A DNA stretch of 64,000 bases from Isoetes taiwanensis (Eukaryota; Streptophyta; Lycopodiopsida; Isoetales; Isoetaceae): contig JAJEKV010000106.1 of assembly GCA_021234155.1 (NCBI GenBank), forward strand, positions 3,265,505 through 3,329,504, in the 5' to 3' direction. Below the pieces are notes generated by a model. The model saw nothing but the letters and a program-made list of their open reading frames with translations, had not been told where the DNA came from and did no database searches. Each line of letters opens with the position of its first letter. The stretch's first letter is position 1. Made by a program: the position numbers and the translations under genes. Shown one piece after another: positions 24,990 through 33,939 of this stretch.

Positions 24990-25697
24990 CTGAAGCCAAA
25001 CCTTTAGATCATTCATGAGGAAATTGCCATCTACTGTCGAGGGGCTCCATTTGTTTGGACAGATCATGGTGTTTGGCGCATTGAGGTACCCTTTGTATCT
25101 CTTTGTCATCAATGAGAAGCACGTTCTCTTTTGTGAAACCACGGAAATTGTCGTAGACCTTTTTCAGTGCTTCAAAAAATTGGTTTTTTCTTGTTAAATA
25201 AATTTGTGTTGGTACACCGATCGACTCCATATGAACTTGAATTTGTCCTTGTGTTTCATCAATGCTCCCTTAACTATGACTCTCAAGTTTTGAGCCTGTA
25301 GGCTGGACCAAAGTGCTATATGAAAATTCTGACTGTACCAATCTATGAACTCGGCCCAGCCTGGTCTAGTTACTACCCACTTGGTTCTGTTAAGTGTGAT
25401 CAACTTAACATCATCTTCTTTGGCAGTGGGTATGGACTCACTCTTGTCATAGCTTCTACCCAGAACTCCATTGTAGTAAAAAACAAGCAGGATTGGGCTT
25501 AACCTTGTAGTCTTCTGCATGGACAGAGTTGGTGCAGGGCTGGAAACTTCTGCTTCAGCATTTCTTGGTGCATGGCTGGAAACTTCTGCTTCAGCATCTC
25601 TTCGTGCAGGGCTGGAAACTTCTGCTTCAGAATGTCTTGGAGGTGTCTTTTGCTTGGAATTCTGCTCTTGCTTTTTCTCTGAGACACTTCCAGCTGC
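24990..25697 (-). pseudogene. FCP1/NLI-like HAD phosphatase domain with lost nucleophile
   Basis: An exon starts after a TTTTTGCAG acceptor at about 25,697. A polar, Ser/Glu-rich linker with three 12-residue repeats (AEAEVSSPAPRN-like) leads into SPILLVFYYNGVLGRSYDK. Plant members of this family normally begin the catalytic loop with Asp (LVxDxNGxL); here it is Tyr, a one-base change (TAC for GAC). Downstream are RPGWAEFIDWYSQNF, ALWSSL (the Ser of motif II) and, after two small indels near 25.2 kb, NVLLIDDKE (motif III acidic pair). The indels and lost Asp indicate a pseudogene or a catalytically dead protein. A second, divergent member of the family lies at 51.85-52.53 kb. Confidence 0.65.
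25531..25638 (-). repeat. 36-bp tandem repeat, 3 copies, inside the HAD exon
   Basis: Three units of GGTGCAGGGCTGGAAACTTC followed by TGCTTCAGCATTTCTT, with a few substitutions. The period is exactly 36 bases, so the repeat keeps the frame and encodes three 12-residue Ser/Glu/Ala-rich linker units immediately before the HAD domain. Confidence 0.9.
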
Positions 25698-25767
25698 AAA
25701 AATTTAATGATTCGTAACTATATGGGTCAAATTAAAAGAAGACAGGCACAAAAGATTGGAAGTTACC

Positions 25768-26180
25768 TTGTGACTTACATTCACCAAACGATTTGTTCAG
25801 ATCATAACCCGATGCATCCGGCTGATTTGGCGATTGGTGTGGAGCATGACTTAATGCATACGGCCGATCCGGGCGATTGTTGTCCAGTTGAGCACCCATG
25901 GAGCTTGACTTGATGCACCTACTGATTTGTTGATATCTACTGATTTGTCCGACTTCCGTGAACTCGATGCATCTTCCGATTTGCCCGAAGTTTCTATCTC
26001 GTGTTCTAATGCTTTCGAAGGGGTGTGAGTGTCTTGTCCCCCTAACTGACCACATTGTACCTCTATATCTACAAAGTAGGGATGAAGAAGTAAGCTACAT
26101 ATCCCAATTGCATCAAACAATACTTGGTTACCTTTGAGGGTAGAAAATAATTCCCTTTTTGGTGTGCTAGATGGACTCAC
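25768..26180 (-). pseudogene. Ser/Asp/Lys-rich disordered exon upstream of the HAD domain
   Basis: The minus strand reads HEIETSGKSEDASSSRKSDK, then SVDINKSVGASS. After a frame change it reads ASGYDLNKSFGECKSQ, ending at a GT donor at about 25,768, 70 bases before the acceptor of the HAD exon. The composition is that of a disordered linker with loose SVDINKSV-type repetition. It is probably the preceding exon of the HAD-Ulp1 gene. Confidence 0.4.
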
Positions 26181-26302
26181 ATAGTCATTGCCACAAGATG
26201 AACGATTAGACCTGAATTAGTAAACGGCACCATGCTCGCAAAAACCGGAATTGAATCACAATTGATTGTAGCTATGCTTTGGTTTTTTAAACTAAGCTCC
26301 AG

Positions 26303-26429
26303 ACTTTTTTACTCTCTTTACGATGTTCCTGTTTTTATATATCTAAAGTGTCCCCTAAAATGAGCGAGCGATCTCATCCCAGGGGGCACTTTAGATACAC
26401 AAAACAGGAGAAACAAAAGAGACTAAGCC
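26303..26429. repeat. Foldback unit 1 of 3
   Basis: The left arm (TTTTTACTCTCTTTACG to TATCTAAAGTG-CCCCTAAAATGAG) is largely complementary to the right arm (CTCATCCCAGGGGGCACTTTAGATA to AGAGACTAAGC). The unit therefore folds on itself over about 120 bases with a GAGCGAGCGAT-type loop. Confidence 0.8.
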
Positions 26430-26453
26430 AGCCAGGATCTTGTTTTATGTCGG

Positions 26454-26567
26454 GCTTACTCCTTTTCGAAGTTTCTGCTTGATGTATCTAATTCGCCACC
26501 GAAAGTGAGCGATGTCATCCTAGGGGGCAAATTAGATACAATAAACGTAAAACGAAGGAGACTAAGC
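26454..26567. repeat. Foldback unit 2 of 3
   Basis: Starts GCTTACTCCTTTTCG and ends CGAAGGAGACTAAGC. The inner arms are GTATCTAATTCGCC and GGCAAATTAGATAC. It has the same architecture and spacing as the neighbouring units. Confidence 0.85.
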
Positions 26568-26570
26568 GGA

Positions 26571-26692
26571 GCTTACTCTCTTTTTCGAGTTTCTCGCTTG
26601 ATGTATCTAATTCGCCACCTAAAATGAGTGGCGACCTCATCCTAGGGGGCAAATTAGACACATCAAAAACAGACAAACGAAAGAGACTAAGC
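26571..26692. repeat. Foldback unit 3 of 3
   Basis: Starts GCTTACTCTCTTTTTCGAG and ends CGAAAGAGACTAAGC. The inner arms are GTATCTAATTCGCCACCTA and TAGGGGGCAAATTAGACAC. It is the direct neighbour of unit 2, with only a few bases between. The array lies between exon-like blocks of the minus-strand HAD-Ulp1 gene. Confidence 0.85.
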
Positions 26693-26774
26693 CAGGTGAA
26701 AGATTAGGAAGTCCACTAATCCTAATTGGCATCCGTCCCTTACATGGGGGCCCTTAGCATGTAAACTAAGCTAC

Positions 26775-27470
26775 CTATAAGTGCTCACCTGTAAGTGCCT
26801 CAGTAGCTTGAAGTTGCTTTTGATCCTCCCTACTCACACCTAAGGCTTGTACCCATGCTGTAGAAAATTCATGACAGCAATTCTCAATGCAACAATGATT
26901 ACAAATCCTGCAAAGTGAACGCAAATTTGTCAATGAGAATACAATTATACTAAGCACTTCGTGAATTTTGTTATGAAGTACCTCAAGAGGCTCGAAAGCG
27001 GACATGGAAGATGGTATTGGTGGTGCATTCAAAGAATCAAAGTTGGTAGTGGTTTCCCCATCCACTGGAGGATCTTGCCACAGAATGGACAGCCACTACC
27101 ATAACCTTCAGCCTTATCAAGGTCTGGAAGTAGTGGATCCAAGACAAATAAAGGAAGACGGTCCTTGCAAGACAGAAACCTCTCTAACCTTGGTTCCAGC
27201 ACTTTCAATCTTTGTTTGTGTGCGCTTCCCCGGCCGACGTGATTAAGCTCCTCGATTTTTGTCTCCGCTCAAGTTCGGTAATAGTTCCTTCAGCTCAGCC
27301 TCTGTATCTTGGCATATAGCCCGAATACCGTCTGCACGACTTGGTTTATCCTTAATCATTCCTTCCCATTTTTTTAAATCTTTATTCATCTTCTCGGTTT
27401 GGAACTCAAGTTGTTGAACCTTCATTTGTAGCACTGCGCAGCTTTGATCACAAGTTTGCAACCTTGCCTT
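26775..27470 (-). pseudogene. Exon-like blocks with coiled-coil character, same gene set
   Basis: On the minus strand, 27,470-27,246 reads as a heptad-like segment (CAVLQMKVQQLEFQTEKMNK, then AICQDTEAELKELL), consistent with a coiled coil. The block at 27,065-26,775 contains FSLTNLRSLCRIC and TEALTGEHL. A GT donor follows the latter near 26.79 kb. No catalytic motif is present. Direction and position place both upstream of the HAD and Ulp1 exons, so they may be its N-terminal part. Joining is uncertain. Confidence 0.35.
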
Positions 27471-27559
27471 ACACTTGAATCACCGATCTTGTAGAGTTGA
27501 TCCATTCTCGGTGTCTGTTGAATTCAACTGGAAAGTAATCCAAGGTTAGTACCACATGA

Positions 27560-27930
27560 CACAACAGGCACCACTTTATACACCACAAATTCCATCATGA
27601 CAAACTTTGCACCACAAATGGCGTCATATTCACCACATGTGGTGTGGCATGTGGCACCAGGGTGGCGTCATATTCACCACATGTGGTGTGGCATGTGGCA
27701 CCAAACTGGTGCCTCATGACACACCACCTATGGCACCACAATGCACCCAAGGCACCACATATGGCAATCCATTGCCGCACCACAAATGGCGTCAAAGACA
27801 CCACATGTGGTGCAAAATGTGGATCCATAGTGGTGCCACATTAGACACCACATGTGGCACCACAATGCACAGAAGGCACCACATCCGGCAGGCATCCACC
27901 ACCCCATATGTGGCAGATAGCGTGGTGCAA
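27560..27930. repeat. CACCACATGTGGTG palindromic repeat field
   Basis: The 14-base perfect palindrome CACCACATGTGGTG and derivatives recur throughout. A 44-base unit containing GTCATATTCACCACATGTGG and TGTGGCATGTGGCACCA is tandemly duplicated at about 27,619-27,705. Related CACCACA/TGGCACCA words continue to about 28.1 kb. Long open frames here (up to 174 codons, His/Thr/Trp-rich) are products of the repeat. Confidence 0.8.
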
Positions 27931-28299
27931 TATTTAGCTTTAGATTGGCACCACAATCCACCATTCACAAGTATCACCATATCTAACATCACATATGACA
28001 CTAAGTATAGAAACATATGGAAGCCAATTCACTATTCAGATAAGGTACCACGTTTGGTACTATATGTGACACTACATATGCTACAAACTACATTATTAAC
28101 ATATAATTGGCACCATATGACTGTCCTGTAACACATTTGGAGCTACATACTATCGTGGAACTGAAATTATCCACCACAACTTCGAAACTAGCAAAGACAA
28201 ATTTCCTACACATAACTTACAACACACCCAAATGAAGAAGTAAGTGGTGTACCGATTGTTCAAGCTTGCTAGACCTTCTTTGGAAAATAATAGTTCCAA

Positions 28300-28870
28300 T
28301 ATTAAATTGCATCATATGGTGGTTCGGAAGAAGAGGGTTGAAAAGTACCTATTTTTTTTTGATTTTTTCCCGAGATTCTTCTTACAGCTTGAGGAGGCTT
28401 GAATTGTGGCCTAGTCATTTCAAGAGAGGAAGCATCATCTGTGGCAGGTTGCTCTGCTTCCTCACTATTTTGCCAGAAACTCAACCAGTTTATTTCTTTT
28501 CCTTTTGTGTGAAGGTAATACGCAACAGCCATAGTCTGTGAGGCCATGCCTCCCCTGGCACACTTCCTGCCTGTGATTTTTTTAAAGGCACATATATTCA
28601 TTATACCTCTCATTGCTCAGATTCTTCAACCTGCATGATGAAACAAAACAATATTCTAAACAACAGAGAATCATGGGCATCCCCGAATCTAGAATGCAAC
28701 CCACCTGTAAGTGGATTTTTCTAATACTTTCGGTCCCCAAACAGACTCGATTTCTTCTTGTGTGGCGTAATGCTTTTCTTGCCTGTACATTTTCTTGTAG
28801 GTGTATCCCATGGCATTCAAGTCTGGTATGATCAGAGCCATTTCGTGATCGATCTTCTTGCCAGAAATCA
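28300..28870 (-). pseudogene. Exon-like blocks of an unidentified gene
   Basis: The minus strand gives ALIIPDLNAMGYTYKKMYR with EEIESVWGPKVLEKSTYR (about 28.84-28.70 kb). After a gap it gives FKKITGRKCARGGMASQTMA with LHTKGKEINWLSFWQ and a Pro/Lys-rich tail (28.60-28.33 kb). Both read as real protein and run in the direction of the HAD-Ulp1 gene. I do not recognise a family. They may be its first exons. Confidence 0.35.
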
Positions 28871-29141
28871 GAAATGGTCTTTGAGGAAAAATGAAAATTC
28901 AGAATCAGAAATGGTCTTGCCGGATTAAGGGAGCATGATCAGAGTTTTTGAGGGAAAATGATCGTGTACATTGCTGAATAAGACTGAATAAGACTGAAAG
29001 GACAAAATTTTGAATAAGTAATCATGTGTATATTTGAAAAAAATAACTGCCTCTCCCACTACAAATTCGGTAGTTCCACCACACTTAGCACCCAAAAATG
29101 TGGTGCTAAAATGCACGTTTTTGTTCCACTACAACATGCTT

Positions 29142-29915
29142 TCACCCGGGTACATACAGCCTCAGGCGCATAAATTCATCAGTATAAGCCTGAACCGACA
29201 TACCCTTCTGCTCTAACCTATAGAAGGTCTGAATTTGTTGGCATTTGTGCGCACGGGGCACATAATGCGACTTAAAAGCTTTAGCAAACTTCTTAAACTT
29301 GCATCTGCTTCTATCCAGATGCTTGGCTCTAGCATAACCCTTCCACCAAATACGGGCAGCTCCTGTAAGGTTTGTGGTGGCAACCTTTCCTGTATCCTTT
29401 TCTGTCATGCCATAGGACTTCCCAAACTCCTTCATCTCGTCCAACCAGGACTCTGCATTCAGTCCGCCTCTAGATTTCCCATCAAATTGGGCCAGTTTCC
29501 TATTCTTCCATATAGTAGTTATGGCTGTATCAACCGTCTTGCGGTACTCCTTATCCCGGCGCTTTGCATGGTCGCCAGCTGATACCGACGACTCAGAGGA
29601 CACAGAAGTGGCTGATTGTGAGGAGGTGGCGCTATCCCTAGAGGAACTCCGACGACGTATAGAACGGGGTCCCCTCTGTGCAGATACAGGGCTGGTTGCA
29701 GGTGGAAATGGCTGCTGCGTAGGTGGACTTGGCGGTAGCGGAGGTAACTCCGGTCCGTCTTCCTGTATATGTTGTGGTGGGTTGGCATGCAACACATAAG
29801 CTTGTAACTCGCCTAATTGTCTCTTCATTAACATAAGCTCCTGTTCAGGTGTTAGCCTACTGGCATTTGAGGGCGTCTGCCAGGCGGCGTTACGTTCACC
29901 GTCTATATCCAGCAT
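29142..29915 (-). pseudogene. gag: Ty3/gypsy retrotransposon gag, 3'-truncated
   Basis: About 257 codons are open on the minus strand from an internal Met (MLDIDGERNAAW). A Pro/Gln/Ser-rich N-terminal half is followed by the retrotransposon gag domain: LAQFDGKSRGGLNAESWLDE, then AARIWWKGYARAKH, FKKFAKAFKSHYVP and LEQKGMSVQAYTDEFMRL. The frame stops right after RLYVPG, where a complete gag would continue towards a CCHC zinc knuckle. Downstream sequence is unrelated, so the element is broken here. Gag forms the particle that packages the element RNA. No protease, reverse transcriptase or integrase follows. Confidence 0.85.
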
Positions 29916-30169
29916 ACAAAAGGTATAAGCCGACTTATGGTGGCATAAGGTCTCACAAAAATGCCATTTTGGATAGGTTAGAAAAAAAATACAAGAAAAA
30001 GTACAATGGCAAAGATCCTTATTACAGGTGAAAACAGTCATTACATTAAGGTTCAGTACATTGGTAGTGACAGAAGTTAATACAAAGACGTAATACAAGA
30101 CAGGTATTATACATTGGACATTTAAAGTTCAACTCACATATATCAAAAGACAAAACTGAGGGGGCCGGC

Positions 30170-30580
30170 CTAGGGGTTCGCAAATGGGTACAAGATTGAG
30201 TAGCGAACACTTTCACGTACAGCCCTAACGAGCTTGTATCGTGCCCAGGCCTGGACTATTACGGATTGGTAATCTAGCGTTGGGCTAATAATAAGGAGAT
30301 TGAAAAGCCTCCTTAATGCATAGAAGATTTGCCACAGGTGGTCGTTGGCATCCTCGAAAGCTTCGTGCCTTGACATGTCCCAATAGTCCCATGTGCGGCG
30401 AAGAGTTTGCTTCAGATCCTCGTAGGCTCGTTCCCTGAGAATGTTAACTATCTCCATCCCCTTGGCTGGATCATAGGGCTCCCCTGGTGGCGCGGGTTCC
30501 ATCTCGTAACCTTCGTCCCATTCCGGGTACTCCCCATACCTTTGGCCATAGTCCTGGTCAGGTGGCCCTGGATCATGGGT
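30170..30580 (-). CDS. Acidic ORF upstream of gag, unknown
   Basis: An open minus-strand frame of at least 110 codons (MEPAPPGEPYDPAKGMEIVN, then ERAYEDLKQTLRRTWDYWDM, ending LYPFANP) continues upstream through a Pro/Tyr/Glu-rich segment to about 30.58 kb. It lies about 250 bases before the gag Met in the same direction. It could be a leader ORF of the same retroelement or a host exon. No domain recognised. Confidence 0.35.
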   Translation of the reverse strand, partial: THDPGPPDQDYGQRYGEYPEWDEGYEMEPAPPGEPYDPAKGMEIVNILRERAYEDLKQTLRRTWDYWDMSRHEAFEDANDHLWQIFYALRRLFNLLIISPTLDYQSVIVQAWARYKLVRAVRESVRYSILYPFANP

Positions 30581-30689
30581 CTAAGTTAGATATTGGGGTA
30601 CAAAAGCACCCGTCCGGACGCTCTGCTTTTCGTGCTGGATCTGCTTTCTGGGGGGTGCTTTCTGAGCGGGAAAGCCATTTTTGCTCTTA

Positions 30690-31130
30690 GCAAATTGGTG
30701 CCGGATCGATGACATGGACATCCGTAATTTCAAATTCAATGTGGCAAATGACCTAGAGATAATTTGGCGGGCTGATTTTAAGTGCGCGGGAGGATTTTCT
30801 TGGATCTGGCCATGGCGGGATGAATGCCTTATGGAGTATCGGTAAATGCTTGTTGATGAAGCGTTTGGTGAGAGAATTGATCAATGGATAAAGAACAATG
30901 ATACCTCAATGCATTTCTGGGTTTGCAAGTACTGGGAGATCCGGCAATATCTCCATCGACCACAGCTTGCGAGTAGTGGGATGTAAGTAGTGGTAGGACT
31001 CCATTAGGTAGTCTATTTTTTTCCACCATCGTCCATGTTTTTCTTCTTTGTAGAAGCTTGTTTCTGCTAGAGCTTCTTGCATATCTATATTAAGAGGAAT
31101 CGTGGTTTTTTCTAGATGTATGCTCAAATG
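30690..31130 (-). pseudogene. Coding-like fragment, unidentified
   Basis: The minus strand reads LEKTTIPLNIDMQEALAETS, then WWKKIDYLMESYHYLHPTTR. After a stop it reads GIIVLYPLINSLTKRFINKH and ALKISPPNYL. The amino acid pattern is protein-like and the same frame resumes after the stop, which suggests a decayed gene. I cannot assign a family. Confidence 0.35.
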
Positions 31131-31134
31131 AAGA

Positions 31135-31574
31135 AAGCCTTCCTAGAGTTTGGTTTTCTGCAATGGTGATTGACATCGATAATGGTAGAGCATTAGTATC
31201 TTACAAGCACGCTAATGTTAGAAACGGAACCCAGTCGTAGCATTTTCATCACACTAGTGGTTTCTTTCATGCTTTTTGCTTGATTGCAGGATCCAATGGT
31301 ATTTTAGAATCATTTGTTGCATTGCAGAATAGTATGGATGTATTTTAAGCTATCCAGCTTAACAGTTGGACTTGGAAACGGTAGGAATGGGTGTCTAGCG
31401 TTCCAGCTTTAACCATTGATTCTTACACAAAGTAACTATATGTGCAAATGAACTATGTAAGTGATACTGATTGGGGGAAAAGCTTGATACTTCTTCTAAG
31501 TTGTTGAGTTGAGGCTTTAAGAAAGTTCAATTGTAAACCATCTTCCGGTCTATTGTGTCTATTTTGATGAACTA
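31135..31574. other. Non-coding flank of the transporter fragment
   Basis: AT-rich sequence without recognisable motifs. It precedes the first PDR exon. The upstream boundary of the duplicated gene fragment probably lies here but is not visible. Confidence 0.4.
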
Positions 31575-32981
31575 TGGTGGAGAGCTAAGGGGAGCTGCAA
31601 GTTGGTTTCATGGATGCTAAACTGTGCAGAGCTGTCCTGAGCAGTGTGGATGAGAAAGGTCAGACAATTCACGAAGAGATTGATGCATCTAAGCTTACCC
31701 CTGCAGCTAAGCAACAACTGCTTCAAAGGTTGGTTCCTCCAGAAGACCCCGGAAATGAGCATCTTCTTCGCAAAATGCGTGAACGAGTTGACAAGTAAAA
31801 CATCTCATGCTCAAATTGGCAAGGTGTAATGCCTAAATTTGCATGTCATTTTTGTGATAATCTTTCTTTTATGTAACTGTTGTAGAGTTGGAGTTGAAGT
31901 GAGATTCCAGCACTTGAATGTGCAGGCAGAGGCACATGTTGGTAGCAGAGCTCTTCCAACCCTTTGGAACTTTACTTATAGCATATTTGAGGTAATCATC
32001 CAATTTTTTTTGTTTTGCCAAACAAACTTCTATTTGTTTATGAATCGTATGTATTATTGGATTTACAGCAGTCTTCTGCAGATAGCATAATAAATCCTCC
32101 CTTTATTCCTTTTCCTCGTGATTACATGGGAACCTCGAAAATTGACATGTCACTTTCTGTTTATAATTGTAATGCAAGAGCAAGCGCCGAAGTAATTTGC
32201 ATACCATTTGCATATTAGAATACCTCCTCCTTACACTTACGTGCGTTTTGACAGGGCATGCTAGAAACACTTCACGTCTCACGGTCAAAGAAAAAGCCAT
32301 TCACTATTCTTCATGACATCAGCGGAATTGTGAAGCCTTCCAGGTATACCATCCTCTTGAATGTCCATTACTTATACCGTCTTGTTGCCTAATGGGTTGT
32401 GTATTTACTAGGCTGACATTGCTTCTAGGACCACCCAGTTCTGGGAAGACTACATTGCTCCATGCATTGGCAGGAAAGCTCTCCAAGGATCTAAGGGTGA
32501 GCAAGCCCATCCCATAGCTAAGCTCCATATCTTCTAATAGGTACGGCTTCTCTCAATTGGACTTGGAACATTGCAGGTAACAGGCCAGATTCTTTATAAC
32601 GGTCATGACTTCACAGAATTCATTCCTCAATGTACAACAGCATATATTAGCCAACATGACCTGCACGTTGGAGAACTAACAGTCCGAGAAACAATAGATT
32701 TTTCAGCCCGTTGTCAAGTTGTTGGACAAAAATATGGTGAGGCCAGTTTCTGATATGTTTCTTAAGTGCTACTACATACTTAGATTATAAAGAATGTTAA
32801 TACTTTATAGGACGGCTAATGGAGATTTTGAGACGGGAAAAGGCAGCAGGAATCAACCCAGATCCTGACATAGACGCATTTGTAAAGGTTGTCTATTTAT
32901 TATTTATCCTACATTATAACATCATGCTCAAGTGCATCACTTTTTCAGGCTATAGTCTCGGAAGGCCAAGAGACAAATATT
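31575..32981 (+). pseudogene. PDR-type ABCG transporter, N-terminal exons only
   Basis: Seven exons with matching phases can be followed: about 31,575-31,794; 31,886-31,991; 32,255-32,343; 32,412-32,496; 32,577-32,736; 32,811-32,887; 32,949-32,981. They encode the usual PDR order: DEKGQTIHEEIDASKL linker, [31 protein letters not shown], Walker [41 protein letters not shown] (Q-loop) and [13 protein letters not shown]. Full-length PDR proteins are about 1,400-1,500 residues and export lipids, hormones or defence compounds at the plasma membrane. Only about 250 residues remain, ending at SEGQETNI before the signature motif and Walker B. Exon 1 carries a frameshift near 31.61 kb. It is a non-functional fragment. 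Confidence 0.88.
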
Positions 32982-32984
32982 TTT

Positions 32985-33131
32985 ACTCTTGGTGTTAATG
33001 TTAATGTTAAACTTGTCACTCTTCATTGTGACAATGGTGGAGCTATTCATGAGGCATATAACGATGCCAAGTGTCATCCTGTTACCAACCATGTAGATAT
33101 GCAAGTCCGCTTTGTTGCAGGAACAGACTGA
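32985..33131 (+). pseudogene. Ty1/copia RNase H fragment joined to the PDR fragment
   Basis: Directly after the PDR frame, LVTLHCDNGGAIHEAYND and KCHPVTNHVDMQVRFV match the C-terminal RNase H part of copia polyproteins (usually HCDNQ-x-A and KHIDI/V-x-HFV). It is in the same frame as the last PDR exon, so a read-through chimera is formally open until the stop at 33,131. The rest of the polyprotein and LTRs are not visible next to it. Confidence 0.75.
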
Positions 33132-33420
33132 GAATAATCTGGTATCTTTACTGTACTATCCTAAAAAGAGCAGGTAGCAGATGGTTTTACAAAGCCTGCC
33201 TTTCGTAGGCTACAATTTCAACATTATGAAAGAAGTGATCCACATTACTCAACTATGCAGCATTCCGGTAATGTATGTCTTCAGAAGGGGTGACTCCAAA
33301 CTAACTGGCTATCACAGTGTGCACACAAGCCACATGGATGTACAGTAGGAGACAAGTCACCTATTCATCAGCAGACCTCTCACTTGACATCAGTTTAATG
33401 ACACTCTGGCATCACTTGTT

Positions 33421-33540
33421 TGGTGACACTCTTTTCTAGCTATTCGAGCATACTTTATCATTCTGTAGCTCTCTATTGGTGACACTCTTTTCTAGCTATT
33501 CGAGCATACTTATCATTCTGTAGCTCTGTATTGGTGACAC
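33421..33540 (+). repeat. 55/56-bp tandem duplication
   Basis: TGGTGACACTCTTTTCTAGC, then TATTCGAGCATACTTTATCA and TTCTGTAGCTCTCTAT, is repeated immediately with one T lost. A third copy starts and stops after TGGTGACACTCT. Confidence 0.92.
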
Positions 33541-33874
33541 TCTAACCAAGTAGATATTTTGGACATGTAGGTGTAACATATATCTATTCCAACACTGTTT
33601 GCTCACCATTGAGTTAAGATCTCCCTATTCTTGTTGGTTCTTGAACTTAATTTTCTGTGGTTAAGGAGCTGATTGAGCAGTCAGAAGACTCCCATTTTGA
33701 GAAGAAGAAGATGTGCATCATTGAGTTCTCTTCTATTCATTTCTAGAATAGGGCCTTGATAAACCTAATTTGAAGTGTAACAGGCCCAGATCATTCATGT
33801 CAAATTTCTCTTGATGATGAAGCTTGGTCTGATCAATTATATGTGCTGCTTTTCTATGATGAAAAAAATCATCA

Positions 33875-33932
33875 TGATAGAGAACGAGTATACAGAGCTA
33901 TAGAATGACAAAGTATGCTCGAATAACTAGTT
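33875..33932 (-). repeat. Inverted copy of the 33.42-kb repeat
   Basis: The reverse complement reads CTAGTTATTCGAGCATACTT, then TGTCATTCTATAGCTCTGTA, matching the tandem units 350-450 bases upstream with few differences. The tandem pair plus this inverted copy could form a large foldback. Confidence 0.85.
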
Positions 33933-33939
33933 TGCCTTA

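Noticed and set aside
27607-28131. 174-codon open frame
   Set aside because: His/Thr/Trp-rich product of the CACCACATGTGG repeat; no independent coding signal.
29521-29799. 92-codon frames on both strands within gag
   Set aside because: Shadows of the gag reading frame, whose domain is recognisable.
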